A DNA stretch of 64,000 bases, from assembly GCA_963785755.1 (NCBI GenBank), contig CAWAXG010000056.1:62001-126000 (forward strand). Direction: 5' to 3'. This document shows, piece by piece, positions 36,062 through 44,196 of the stretch. The first letter of the stretch is position 1; each line of letters opens with the position of its first letter. The DNA comes from JACCXG01 sp963785755 (lineage in GTDB: Bacteria; Acidobacteriota; Vicinamibacteria; Vicinamibacterales; 2-12-FULL-66-21). The notes under the pieces are model-generated. The model searched no databases. It worked only from the letters and a program-made list of their open reading frames with translations, and had not been told where the DNA came from. A program made the position numbers and the translations under genes.

Positions 36062-37060
36062 GTGAAGCGTGCCGTCGTCGCTCCCGCCTTGCTGCTCGCG
36101 CTGGCCTCGGGGCTCGACGCGCAACAGCCCGCCCCCCCGGTTCCTCCCGCTCAGCAGCCGGTCTTCCGCAGCGCCACCAACCTGGTTCCGCTGACCGTCA
36201 CGGTCACCGATCGGAACAATCAGTTCGTCAAGGGGCTCACCGTCGCGGATTTCGCTGTGTTCGAGGACGGCGTCCAGCAGCAGGTGGAGTTCTTCGAAGC
36301 CAGCACCGTTCCGCTCGACCTCATCATCCTGCTGGACAGCAGCTCGAGCATGTCGGACAAGATGGACATCGTTCACGAGGCGGCTGTCGGCTTCGTCAAG
36401 ACGTTGCGTGAGATCGACCGCGGCGCCGTCGTCACGTTCGCGGACGGCGTCGACGTCGTCCAGAAGCTGACGCCCGATCACGCGGCGCTCGAACAGGCTA
36501 TCCGGCGGACGACGGCGCGTGGCGCCACCTCGCTGCACAATGCGCTGTATATCGCGTTGAAGGAGTTCGGCCGCGGCGCGCGAGCCAGCAGTCGGACATC
36601 CGGCGTCAGGCGATCGCGGTGCTGTCGGATGGAGAGGACACGTCGAGCCTGGTCAGCTTCGACGACGTGCTCGCGCTCGCCCGGAAGAGCGGCGTGTGCA
36701 TCTACCCGATTTCACTCCAGTCGCGACAGGCGTCGGCCCGTACTGCTGCGACGGGGCAGCGGCGCTACTTCTCCGAGTCCGAGTATTCGATGCGGATGCT
36801 CGCGCAGGAGACCGGCGCCCAGGCGTTCTTCCCGCTCCAGGTGTTCGAGCTCAAGGGCATTTACGGTTCGATCGCCCAGGAGCTCTCGAGCCAGGTACTC
36901 ACTCGCTTACATGCCGGTCAACAGCCGCGCCGATGGACGGTTCCGGCGCATCGTCGTCCGGGTCGCCACCCGTCCCGAGCTTCGGCTTCGCACGCGCACC
37001 GGGTATACCGTGACGAACGAACGGGCTGGAACGGGGCCGGCCGTTCAACATACCCGCTGA
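36062..37060 (+). pseudogene. VWFA-related (acidobacterial type) protein, two compensating frameshifts
   Basis: GTG 36062 has GGAGG upstream and starts an exported protein (KRAVVAPALLLALASGLDA). The first half holds NLVPLTVTVTDRNNQFVKGL, FAVFEDGVQQQVEFFEAS and the MIDAS motif LIILLDSSSSMSDK. Near 36570-36586 the homologous reading moves to another frame (QQSDIRRQAIAVLSDGEDTS). At 36894-36895 one extra G moves it back (YSLAYMPVNSRADGRFRRI, ELRLRTRTGYT). With both bases repaired the protein is about 332 residues. The two shifts cancel in frame, and every motif survives on either side, so sequence error is as likely as decay. Confidence 0.82.
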
Positions 37061-37074
37061 GGCCGGTCGCGGGC

Positions 37075-37560
37075 GTGCCCCCGTCTTCAGGTTTTTCCCG
37101 AGCTCTCGCGATCGCTCTCTCCTCAGCCGCTGTCGCGTGGACGGCGGCTGTGTTTCTTGTCGCCTTCAATCCGGGCTCACATGCCTCTCCGGAACTGACG
37201 GCCGCCGTGCATGCGGTCGGGTCTCTCGTGTGCCATCAACGGCCCGATCGCTCGTTTCACACGAATCATCGACGGTTTCCGGTCTGCGCGCGCTGTACCG
37301 GACTGTATGTGTCGGGCGCCGCGGGCGCGATTGCTGGCTGGATGGGCCTTGCCAGACGGCCCCGGCGTACGCGGCTGATCATGATTCTGGCGGCTGTTCC
37401 GACGATTCTCACCGTGGCGGCGGAGTGGTCGGGGATCGCCGGCTCATCGAATCTGGTCAGGGCCGTTTCGGCGCTGCCGCTCGGCGGGGCAGCCGGCTGG
37501 CTGTTCGTCCGCATGCTACGCGCGGAAAGCGCGCCAACCACATGCGCTATGATCGCGTGA
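37075..37560 (+). CDS. DUF2085-type membrane protein
   Basis: A 161-residue membrane protein with four or so hydrophobic segments (ALAIALSSAAVAWTAAVFLV, AGAIAGWMGL, LIMILAAVPTILTVAAEW, LPLGGAAGWLFVRML). The signature LVCHQRPDRSFHTNHRRFP followed by VCARCTGLY is that of DUF2085, with cysteines and histidines that could bind a metal or cofactor. The frame also covers the shifted middle of the VWA gene upstream; GTG 37075, just past the VWA stop, is the likely start. The function is unknown. Confidence 0.78.
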   Translation: MPPSSGFSRALAIALSSAAVAWTAAVFLVAFNPGSHASPELTAAVHAVGSLVCHQRPDRSFHTNHRRFPVCARCTGLYVSGAAGAIAGWMGLARRPRRTRLIMILAAVPTILTVAAEWSGIAGSSNLVRAVSALPLGGAAGWLFVRMLRAESAPTTCAMIA

Positions 37561-37564
37561 GTCT

Positions 37565-37975
37565 ATGTCGACGAAATCGACGGCGGCAGAGCGCGCGCGT
37601 CCCGCGACGGAGCCCGGCATGCTGGTCCTGGTCTGCCTGGCCGCCTGGGCCATCCCCGGCGCCGGTCATCTCTGGCTCGGCCGCAAGCAGAAAGGGCTCG
37701 TCTTCTTCCTGGCGCTGACGACGATGTTCGTCACCGGACTGCTGTTGAACGGACGGCTGTTCCCCTTCGAGTTCGGCGAGGTTCTGGTCGCGCTCGCGGC
37801 GTTCGCGAACTTCGGTCTCGGCCTGCCCTGGATCATCGCCCGGACGTTCGATCTCGGTACCGGTGTGGTGACGTCGGTGACGTGGGAGTACGGCAATACT
37901 TTTCTCATCGTCGCCGGGCTCCTGAATTTTCTCGTCGTGCTCGACGCGTTCGATATCGCTACGGGACGGAAGTGA
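37565..37975 (+). CDS. Small integral membrane protein (DUF6677-like)
   Basis: A 136-residue protein with a polar N-terminus and about three to four hydrophobic segments (GMLVLVCLAAWAIPGAGHLW, GLVFFLALTTMFVTGLLL, LVALAAFANFGLGLPWI, FLIVAGLLNFLVVLDAFDI). The GAGHLWLGRKQKG motif recalls the TM2-like PGAGHLYLG-RKGKG theme. It lies four bases after the DUF2085 gene and overlaps the next tiny gene (GTGA). The function is unknown. Confidence 0.75.
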   Translation: MSTKSTAAERARPATEPGMLVLVCLAAWAIPGAGHLWLGRKQKGLVFFLALTTMFVTGLLLNGRLFPFEFGEVLVALAAFANFGLGLPWIIARTFDLGTGVVTSVTWEYGNTFLIVAGLLNFLVVLDAFDIATGRK

Positions 37976-38145
37976 TCAGCCATCTCCTGTCCCTGATTCT
38001 GTTCGCAGCCCTCGTGTCCTCCGTATTCGCTGCGTTGACGCGCGATGAACCCCGGGCCCAGCTGCGGACCGCCGGTCTGATGTTCGCCGGCTTCGTCGTT
38101 GCCGCAATCGCGCTCAGCTGGTTGATGTATCCGCTGCCGCTTTGA
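37972..38145 (+). CDS. 57-residue two-helix membrane protein
   Basis: GTG 37972 overlaps the stop of the preceding gene. The product is 57 residues with two hydrophobic helices (SHLLSLILFAALVSSVFAAL and TAGLMFAGFVVAAIALSWLM) joined by a charged loop (TRDEPRAQLR). The coupling and clean two-helix pattern support it as a real gene. The frame extends upstream inside its neighbour, but that part has no membrane character. The function is unknown. Confidence 0.7.
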   Translation: MISHLLSLILFAALVSSVFAALTRDEPRAQLRTAGLMFAGFVVAAIALSWLMYPLPL

Positions 38146-38170
38146 GGCTGTTCGTCTCCGGCTCTCCGCG

Positions 38171-38965
38171 ATGACCGATCAGACGCCATTCCAGAATCTC
38201 ACGGTCGAGATCGACGCGGGCATCGCCGTCGTCACGCTGAACCGCCCGAAGGTCCTGAACGCGCTCAACCTTGCGACACTTGGCGAGCTCCACGAGGCGA
38301 TGCTCGGTCTGCAGCAGGACGCCCGGGTCCGGTGTGTGGTGATGACCGGCGCCGGGGAGAAGTCGTTCGTCGCCGGTGCGGATATCAACGAGCTGGCGGA
38401 GCAGTCGCCGACGGGGGGTCGTGAGCACGCGCTGCGCGGGCAGCGGGTCTTCGACCTGATCGAGGACCTGGGCAAACCAGTCATTGCGGCGATCAACGGT
38501 TACGCCCTGGGCGGCGGCTGCGAGCTGGCGATGGCGTGCACGCTCCGGATAGCGGCCGACACAGCGCGGCTCGGGCAGCCGGAAATCAACCTCGGGATCA
38601 TTCCGGGCTATGCGGGGACGCAGCGTCTCGCCCGGCTCGTCGGCGCCGGCCGCGCGCTCGAGTTGCTTCTCACCGGCGACCACATCACCGCGGCGGAGGC
38701 GCATCGGATCGGCCTGGTGAACCGAGTCGTCCCGGCTGCCGAACTGATGACGGAATCTCGAAGACTTGCAGCCACGCTGGCGGCGAAAGCGCCGATCGCG
38801 GTGCGGTACATCCTCGATGCGGTTCACCGCGGGGCGCAGCTGCCGCTCCGCGAAGCGCAGATGCTCGAAGCGACGTTGTTCGGCCTGGTCGCGAGCACCG
38901 AGGACATGCGCGAGGGGACGGCGGCATTTCTCGGGAAGCGCAAGCCCGAGTTCAAGGGGAAGTAG
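38171..38965 (+). CDS. Enoyl-CoA hydratase (crotonase family)
   Basis: A 264-residue crotonase. IAVVTLNRPKVLNALNLATL, oxyanion-hole motif SFVAGADINELAEQ, INGYALGGGCELAMACTLRI with the first catalytic glutamate, and QPEINLGIIPGYAGTQRLAR with the second. Both glutamates are in the places that hydratases use, so hydration of enoyl-CoA is likely. C-terminal EGTAAFLGKRKPEFKGK is typical. It precedes ribH by two bases of spacing. Confidence 0.93.
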   Translation: MTDQTPFQNLTVEIDAGIAVVTLNRPKVLNALNLATLGELHEAMLGLQQDARVRCVVMTGAGEKSFVAGADINELAEQSPTGGREHALRGQRVFDLIEDLGKPVIAAINGYALGGGCELAMACTLRIAADTARLGQPEINLGIIPGYAGTQRLARLVGAGRALELLLTGDHITAAEAHRIGLVNRVVPAAELMTESRRLAATLAAKAPIAVRYILDAVHRGAQLPLREAQMLEATLFGLVASTEDMREGTAAFLGKRKPEFKGK

Positions 38966-38967
38966 AC

Positions 38968-39456
38968 GTGCGTCAGGCTGATGCGCAGGTGCCGCTCAGC
39001 GCCGCGGCCGGCGCGCGGTTCGCGTTGATCGTGTCCCGCTTCAACGACGTCATCACGACCCGGCTCGGGGATGGTGCGAGACGCGCGCTGGCTGAAGCGG
39101 GCGCTTCCGAGAGCCAGATCGAGACGTTCAGCGTTCCCGGAGCGTTCGAGCTGCCGCAGGCGGCGCGCGCGGTCGCCGAGACCGGCCGGTTCGACGCTGT
39201 CATCTGTCTGGGCTGCGTCATCCGCGGTGAGACCCCTCACTTCGAGTACATCTGCGCGGCGGCCGCCCATGGCCTGATGGCGGCCGCCGGCGAGACCGGC
39301 GTCCCGATGTCGTTCGGCGTGCTGACGACTGACACCTGGGAACAGGCCGAGGCGCGGGCTGGCGATGGCCGGGACAACAAAGGTTTCGAGGCGACCGCGG
39401 CCGCGCTCGAAATGGCGGCGCTGTTCCGGACGCTGCGACCCGACGATCGCCGATGA
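38968..39456 (+). CDS. ribH: 6,7-dimethyl-8-ribityllumazine synthase
   Basis: Penultimate step of riboflavin synthesis. The 162-residue protein has FALIVSRFNDVITTRLGDGA, VPGAFELPQAARA, AVICLGCVIRGETPHFEYIC (with the catalytic His), VPMSFGVLTTDTWEQAEARA, and GDGRDNKGFEATAAALEMA. GTG 38968 opens right after the crotonase stop. The next gene, nusB, overlaps by four bases. ribH-nusB is a widespread pairing. Confidence 0.96.
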   Translation: MRQADAQVPLSAAAGARFALIVSRFNDVITTRLGDGARRALAEAGASESQIETFSVPGAFELPQAARAVAETGRFDAVICLGCVIRGETPHFEYICAAAAHGLMAAAGETGVPMSFGVLTTDTWEQAEARAGDGRDNKGFEATAAALEMAALFRTLRPDDRR

Positions 39457-39887
39457 AACCGGCAGAAGCGAAGGCGAGGCATCGAGCCAGGGAAGCCGCC
39501 CTGCAGATGCTCTATCAGTGGGAAGTGGGGAAGACCTCCGCCGGCGACGCGATTCTCACGTACTGGCCCGGGCGCGAGGATGCCGGGATCTCCGAAGGGC
39601 ATCGCGAGTTCGCCAACAGCCTCGTGCGGGGGACGATCGCCCGGGTCGACGAGATCGATCGGCTGCTCAGCTCGCGGACGCAGAACTGGCGGGTCGAGCG
39701 GATGGCGGTGCTGGATCGTCTGGTGCTCAGGCTGGCCACGTTCGAGCTGCTCGCCGAGCCCGAGACGCCGGCGAAAGTCGTGATCAATGAGGCACTCGAG
39801 CTCGCGCGCGCGTATAGCGGGGAAGAGGCTGTCGCCTTCGTCAACGGTGTGCTCGACGCCGTGAGGAAGGAGCTCAAACGCGAGTAG
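39453..39887 (+). CDS. nusB: Transcription antitermination protein NusB
   Basis: Binds boxA RNA with NusE in rRNA antitermination. The 144-residue all-helical protein has ARHRAREAALQMLYQWEVG, the middle GTIARVDEIDRLLSSRTQNW, and the signature RMAVLDRLVLRLATFELL, PAKVVINEALELARAYSGE and FVNGVLDAVRKE. ATG 39453 overlaps the ribH stop, and lysS starts two bases after the nusB stop. Confidence 0.96.
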   Translation: MKPAEAKARHRAREAALQMLYQWEVGKTSAGDAILTYWPGREDAGISEGHREFANSLVRGTIARVDEIDRLLSSRTQNWRVERMAVLDRLVLRLATFELLAEPETPAKVVINEALELARAYSGEEAVAFVNGVLDAVRKELKRE

Positions 39888-39889
39888 CG

Positions 39890-41404
39890 ATGTCTGACGA
39901 CAACTCGAGAGAATCGGACCTGCTGAAGCAGCGCCGGGAGAACTTCAAGGAGCTCGTGAAGCTCGGAGTCGATCCCTACCCGAAGCAGTTCGAACGCACG
40001 CACACCGTCGACGAGCTCGTGACCGCGTATGGCGGCAGAACCCACGACGAGCTCGAGGCCGAACAGATCCGTACCCGGACCGCGGGCCGGATCATGGCGA
40101 TTCGGAGCTTCGGCAAGGCGAATTTCCTCGCCATCTCGGATGGACGGACGCGGACCCAGATCTACATCCGCAAGGACTCGCTGCCCGAGCGAGACTTCTC
40201 GATTTTCCGGCTGCTCGATTTCGGCGATTTCGTCGGCGTCGAGGGACGTCTGTTCCGCACCAAGACCAACGAGCTGACGATCTGGGCCTCGAGCCTCGAG
40301 TTCCTGGCCAAGTGCTTCCTGCCGCTTCCGGAGAAGTGGCATGGGCTGACCGACGTCGAGACGCGCTATCGCCAGCGCTACCTCGATCTGATCGTCAATC
40401 CCGACTCGAGGCGTGTCTTCGAAGTCCGGAGCCGGGTGCTCGCCGCGGTTCGGTCGTTCCTGAACGCGCGCGGGTATCTGGAGGTCGAAACGCCGATGAT
40501 GCAGCCGATCCCCGGCGGCGCCCTCGCCAGACCGTTCGTGACGCACCACAACGCGCTCGACATGCAGCTGTTCCTGCGGATTGCGCCGGAGCTGTATCTG
40601 AAGCGCCTGACGGCCGGCGGCATCGAGCGCGTCTACGAGATCAACAGGAACTTCCGGAACGAAGGGATCTCGACACAGCACAACCCCGAGTTCACGATGC
40701 TGGAGTTCTACCAGGCCTACAGCGAATACACGGCGTTGATGACCCTGACCGAGGAGATGCTGTCGAGCGTCGCGCGCGAGGCGATCGGCACCGATCAGAT
40801 TACGTTTGGCGAGCACCAGATCTCGCTGGCCCCGCCCTACCGGCGCGTGTCGTTGAGGGAGGGGGCGCGAATTGCCGCGTCCGAGCGGCTTGGCACTGCC
40901 GTGAGCGACGCCGATCTGCGTCAGCGTGACTCCGCGGCGGCGATTGCCCGGCAGCTCCATCTCGAGCTGCAGCCGTCCTGGGGCGCGGGGAAGATCACGA
41001 CCGAGATCTTCGAACGCCTGACCGAGGACTCGCTCGTGCAGCCGACGTTCGTCTACGACTTTCCGACCGAAGTCTCGCCGCTGTCGAAGCAGAGGCCTGA
41101 CGATCCGGACACCGTCGAGCGGTTCGAGCTGTATATCGGCGGGTTCGAAGTGGCCAATGCCTTCAGCGAGCTCAACGATCCTGCCGAGCAGCGGCGGCGA
41201 TTCGAGATGCAGATCGCCGACCGCGCGGCGGGCGATCAGGAAGCCCACGCCATGGACGAAGACTACATCCGCGCCCTCGAGTACGGGCTGCCGCCGACCG
41301 GCGGAGAAGGCGTGGGCATCGATCGGCTGGTGATGCTGTTGACCAACAGCCTGTCAATCCGCGATGTGATTCTGTTCCCGTTGATGCGGCCCAGAAGCGA
41401 ATGA
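39890..41404 (+). CDS. lysS: Lysine--tRNA ligase (class II)
   Basis: Charges tRNA-Lys. The 504-residue protein has an N-terminal OB-fold anticodon domain (TRTAGRIMAIRSFGKANFLA) and the class II catalytic domain: motif 1 LEVETPMMQPIPGGALARPF, motif 2 FRNEGISTQHNPEFTMLEFY, and motif 3 GEGVGIDRLVMLLT. Length is normal. Its TGA overlaps the ATG of the repeat ORF (ATGA at 41401-41404). Confidence 0.97.
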   Translation: MSDDNSRESDLLKQRRENFKELVKLGVDPYPKQFERTHTVDELVTAYGGRTHDELEAEQIRTRTAGRIMAIRSFGKANFLAISDGRTRTQIYIRKDSLPERDFSIFRLLDFGDFVGVEGRLFRTKTNELTIWASSLEFLAKCFLPLPEKWHGLTDVETRYRQRYLDLIVNPDSRRVFEVRSRVLAAVRSFLNARGYLEVETPMMQPIPGGALARPFVTHHNALDMQLFLRIAPELYLKRLTAGGIERVYEINRNFRNEGISTQHNPEFTMLEFYQAYSEYTALMTLTEEMLSSVAREAIGTDQITFGEHQISLAPPYRRVSLREGARIAASERLGTAVSDADLRQRDSAAAIARQLHLELQPSWGAGKITTEIFERLTEDSLVQPTFVYDFPTEVSPLSKQRPDDPDTVERFELYIGGFEVANAFSELNDPAEQRRRFEMQIADRAAGDQEAHAMDEDYIRALEYGLPPTGGEGVGIDRLVMLLTNSLSIRDVILFPLMRPRSE

Positions 41405-41763
41405 CGAAGCAGCAGGCCGCCCGCGAACCCAAGCCGCGAGAAGCGCAACCCTGCTGGTACAGGCCGCCCGCGAGGATGGAACGCAAGCCGCGAGAAGCGC
41501 AACCCTGCTGGTACAGGCCGCCCGCGAGGATGGAACGCAAGCCGCAAGAAGGGCAACCCTGCTGGTACAGGCCGCCCGCGAGGATGGAACGCAAGCCGCA
41601 AGAAGGGCAACCCTGCTGGTACAGGCCGCCCGCGAGGATGGAACGCAAGCCGCAAGAAGGGCAACCCTGCTGGTACAGGCCGCCCGCGAGGATGGAACGC
41701 AAGCCGCAAGAAGGGCAACCCTGCTGGTACAGGCCGCCCGCGAGGACGAACAATGCCGTTTGA
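41401..41763 (+). CDS. Possible repeat protein made of six 18-residue units
   Basis: ATG 41401 overlaps the lysS stop, and TGA 41761-41763 overlaps the lolC start by 11 bases, so the frame bridges the two genes exactly. The 120 residues are six units of KPQEGQPCWYRPPARMER, the first two reading KPREAQPCWYRPPARMER. The unit has one Cys, one Trp and one Tyr and is basic. Because 54 bases is 18 codons, repeat gain or loss keeps the frame. The opposite strand is also open. There is no evidence that it is made, and its origin may be a minisatellite that happens to be translatable. Confidence 0.35.
   Translation: MTKQQAAREPKPREAQPCWYRPPARMERKPREAQPCWYRPPARMERKPQEGQPCWYRPPARMERKPQEGQPCWYRPPARMERKPQEGQPCWYRPPARMERKPQEGQPCWYRPPARTNNAV
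41431..41754 (+). repeat. Six tandem copies of a 54-bp unit
   Basis: Units begin at 41431, 41485, 41539, 41593, 41647 and 41701, each opening with AAGCCGC. Copies 1 and 2 share GAGAAGCGC and copies 3-6 share AAGAAGGGC; otherwise they are nearly identical. A partial copy (CAGGCCGCCCGCGA) precedes copy 1 at 41413. The low divergence suggests recent expansion or homogenisation. The array fills the whole gap between lysS and lolC. Confidence 0.97.
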
Positions 41764-42973
41764 GCTGTTCGTCGCGGTGCGGTACCTGATGGCCAGGCGA
41801 AAGCAGGCCTTCATTTCCCTGATCTCGCTGATCTCGGTCCTCGGCGTCGCGGTCGGCGTCATGGCGCTGCTCATCGCCCTGGCCCTCATGACCGGGCTGC
41901 AGGGTGAGCTTCGCGACCGCATCGTCGGCTCCGCCGCGCACGTCTTCGTCTATCGGGTCGGCGGCGTGCAGAACGTCGAGGATGACCTCAAGAAGCTGAT
42001 GGCCATCCCGCGCGTGATCGGCGCCGCGCCGGCAGCGTTCGGCAGGGCGCTGATCAGGAGCCCGAAAGGGGATGGTTTCATCGAGCTCAAGGGCATCGAC
42101 CCGGTCCGGGAGCGAACCGTGACGCAGCTGCAGAACTCGATCAAGAAGGGGTCGGCCGACGGTCTCACCCGTGGCCCCGACGAAGTGCCTGGAATACTGA
42201 TCGGCACCGATCTCGCCGAGCAGCTCTCCGTGGCTGTGGGAGACGAGATTCAGCTGATCACGCCTCAAGGCGACCTGACGCCGTTCATGCAGATCTACAG
42301 GCCGAAACGATTCCAGGTTGTCGGCATCTTCAGCCTCGGGCTGTACCCCTACGACGCCGGCTATGGGTTCACCAGTCTCAACGTGGCGCAACGCATTCTC
42401 GGGCCGGAGGCGCCGGTCTACATCGAGCTTCGCGTGGACGACATGTTCCGCGCCCAGGAAGTCGTGGACAGCATCGTGGAGCGCCACGGCACCGAATATA
42501 TCGCCGAGGAGTGGGGCGACAGGAACAGGAGCCTGTTCTCAGCGTTGTGGCTGGAAAAGATGGCGATTTCGATCACCATCGGGCTGATCGTCATGGTCGC
42601 CGCCCTGAACATCGTGGCCTCCCTGATTCTGCTCGTCATGGAGAAGAGCCGGGACATCGCCATCCTCAAGACGATGGGCAGTTCGGCAGCGAGCATCCGC
42701 CGCATCTTCATGCTGCAGGGGCTGATCATCGGGTTGGTCGGGACGGCCGCCGGTGCGATTGGCGGTCTGGCACTGATCTTCGTGCTCGATCACTACAAGC
42801 TCATCACGGTGCCGGTGGACGTGTATCAGATTTCGCACATGCCGTTCACCCTGGAACCGCTCGATTTCGCTGTCGTGATTGTGTCGGCGATCCTGATCTG
42901 CTTCGTCGCGACGATCTATCCGTCACGGCAGGCGGCCAAGCTCGATCCCGCTCAGGCGCTTCGCTATCAGTGA
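41753..42973 (+). CDS. Lipoprotein-releasing ABC transporter permease (LolC/E family)
   Basis: A 406-residue inner-membrane permease that extracts mature lipoproteins for transfer to LolA. Helix 1 (ISLISLISVLGVAVGVMALL) is followed by a large periplasmic MacB-like domain (about 50-260), then three helices with the FtsX signature (ITIGLIVMVAALNIVASLIL, DIAILKTMGSSAASIRRIF) and a final helix ending SRQAAKLDPAQALRYQ. Only one permease gene is present, so a homodimer (LolF-like) or a second gene elsewhere is implied. lolD follows 96 bases later. Confidence 0.93.
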   Translation: MPFELFVAVRYLMARRKQAFISLISLISVLGVAVGVMALLIALALMTGLQGELRDRIVGSAAHVFVYRVGGVQNVEDDLKKLMAIPRVIGAAPAAFGRALIRSPKGDGFIELKGIDPVRERTVTQLQNSIKKGSADGLTRGPDEVPGILIGTDLAEQLSVAVGDEIQLITPQGDLTPFMQIYRPKRFQVVGIFSLGLYPYDAGYGFTSLNVAQRILGPEAPVYIELRVDDMFRAQEVVDSIVERHGTEYIAEEWGDRNRSLFSALWLEKMAISITIGLIVMVAALNIVASLILLVMEKSRDIAILKTMGSSAASIRRIFMLQGLIIGLVGTAAGAIGGLALIFVLDHYKLITVPVDVYQISHMPFTLEPLDFAVVIVSAILICFVATIYPSRQAAKLDPAQALRYQ

Positions 42974-42996
42974 AGTCGATGATGTTTCAACAGATC

Positions 42997-43033
42997 CTTC
43001 GTGCCGTCGTGGCCGGTGTGCGGCGCGAAGCGC
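42997..43033 (+). repeat. Half copy of the CACGA-type repeat
   Basis: The 37 bases from CTTCGTGCCGTCGTGG to GGCGCGAAGCGC match the right arm of the palindrome at 30632-30676, with a central deletion of a few bases. It lies in the short gap between lolC and lolD and lacks the opposite arm. I saw this match by eye. It suggests that the element is a dispersed family in this genome. Confidence 0.65.
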
Positions 43034-43069
43034 AGGTCGTGTCTTCTGAGCACTTGGATGTGAGCGGCG

Positions 43070-43744
43070 ATGCCATTCATTGAAGTGGTGAAGCTCACCA
43101 AGAGCTACCAGATGGGGCAGTCACGAGTCAGCGTGCTGCGCGAGCTCGACGTCACAGCCGAGCGCGGTGAGATGGTCGCCGTCGTCGGGGCTTCGGGGGT
43201 CGGGAAAAGCACGCTGCTCCATGTGCTCGGGGGACTCGACAGCATCGATGGCGGTTCGGTCAGCATCGGCGGCACGGATCTGAGCCAGCTCTCTGACGCC
43301 GACCTCGTCGCGTTCCGCAACCGTCATGTCGGCTTCGTCTTCCAGTTCCACCACCTGCTGCCGGAGTTCACGGCGCTCGAGAATGCCGAGATGCCGATGC
43401 GGATTGCGCGGATGCCGCCTGCGGAACGGGCGGCACGGGCGACGGAGCTGCTCGAGCGGGTGGGACTTGCGCATCGCCTCGTGCACCGACCCGGCACGCT
43501 CTCGGGCGGGGAACAGCAGCGGGTGGCGATCGCGCGTGCCCTGGTCATGAAGCCGGACCTGCTGCTCGCGGACGAGCCCACCGGCGACCTCGACGAGCAC
43601 ACCGCCGAATCGCTCCACGAGCTGCTGCGCGAGATGCATCGCGAAAGCGGCCTGACCTCGATCATCGCGACGCACAATCCGCGGCTCGCCGCCGCGTGCG
43701 ACCGCATTTTGCGGCTCGAGGACGGGCGATTGATTCCGGCCTGA
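43070..43744 (+). CDS. lolD: Lipoprotein-releasing ABC transporter ATP-binding protein
   Basis: A 224-residue ATPase that powers LolC/E. Walker A VVGASGVGKSTLLHVLGGLD, Q-loop FVFQFHHLLPEFTALEN, signature LSGGEQQRVAIARAL, Walker B LLLADEPTGDLDEHT, and H-loop IIATHNPRLA. The FQFHHLLPEFTALEN wording is the LolD form as opposed to other MacB-type ATPases. Confidence 0.94.
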   Translation: MPFIEVVKLTKSYQMGQSRVSVLRELDVTAERGEMVAVVGASGVGKSTLLHVLGGLDSIDGGSVSIGGTDLSQLSDADLVAFRNRHVGFVFQFHHLLPEFTALENAEMPMRIARMPPAERAARATELLERVGLAHRLVHRPGTLSGGEQQRVAIARALVMKPDLLLADEPTGDLDEHTAESLHELLREMHRESGLTSIIATHNPRLAAACDRILRLEDGRLIPA

Positions 43745-43751
43745 GCGGGCG

Positions 43752-44144
43752 CTACTCCACTATCGCTTCTGCTTCGATCTCGACGAGCATGTCCGGATCG
43801 ATCAGCCTGGACACTTCCACCATCGACGTCGCCGGACGGATCGAGCCGAAGGCTTCGCCGTGCGCCTTGCCGATCGCCTCCCAGTCCCGAACGATGTTGG
43901 TGACGTAGATGCGCGTGCGGACGACGTGCTCGAGCGAGGCGCCGGCCCGCTCGAGGGCGCGGGCGATGTTCTGGATGGTTTGAATGGTCTGTGTGCGCGC
44001 GTCGCCCTGGCCGACGAGGTCGCCGCCTTCATCGGTCGCTGTCGTGCCGGACACGTGCACGACATTGCCGACCCTGACGGCTCGTGAGTACCCGACCAGC
44101 GGCTCCCATTTCGTACCGCTGGAGATGTTCTTCCGTGTGGGCAT
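43752..44144 (-). CDS. RidA-family protein (YjgF/YER057c/UK114)
   Basis: A 130-residue protein of the family whose members hydrolyse reactive enamines/imines. WEPLVGYSRAVRVGNVVHVS, GTTATDEGG, IARALERAGASLEHVVRTRI, VTNIVRDWEAIGKAHGEAFG, and SMVEVSRLIDPDMLVEIEAE with the conserved arginine of the family absent or moved (RIYVTNI carries one nearby). It converges on lolD with seven bases between. The exact subgroup is not determined. Confidence 0.9.
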   Translation of the reverse strand: MPTRKNISSGTKWEPLVGYSRAVRVGNVVHVSGTTATDEGGDLVGQGDARTQTIQTIQNIARALERAGASLEHVVRTRIYVTNIVRDWEAIGKAHGEAFGSIRPATSMVEVSRLIDPDMLVEIEAEAIVE

Positions 44145-44196
44145 CGCGGCAGTATATCGCCCGCGATGCCCGTCACGAGTCGAGCGCTGCTGACGT

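Noticed and set aside
36619..37560. A single 313-residue protein that joins part of the VWA domain to DUF2085
   Set aside because: The first half is the shifted middle of the VWA gene, and the join crosses the normal end of the VWA protein (GTGPAVQHTR). Two separate genes explain the homology better.
41431..41754. CRISPR array
   Set aside because: The 54-bp units are contiguous without spacers and no cas gene is nearby.
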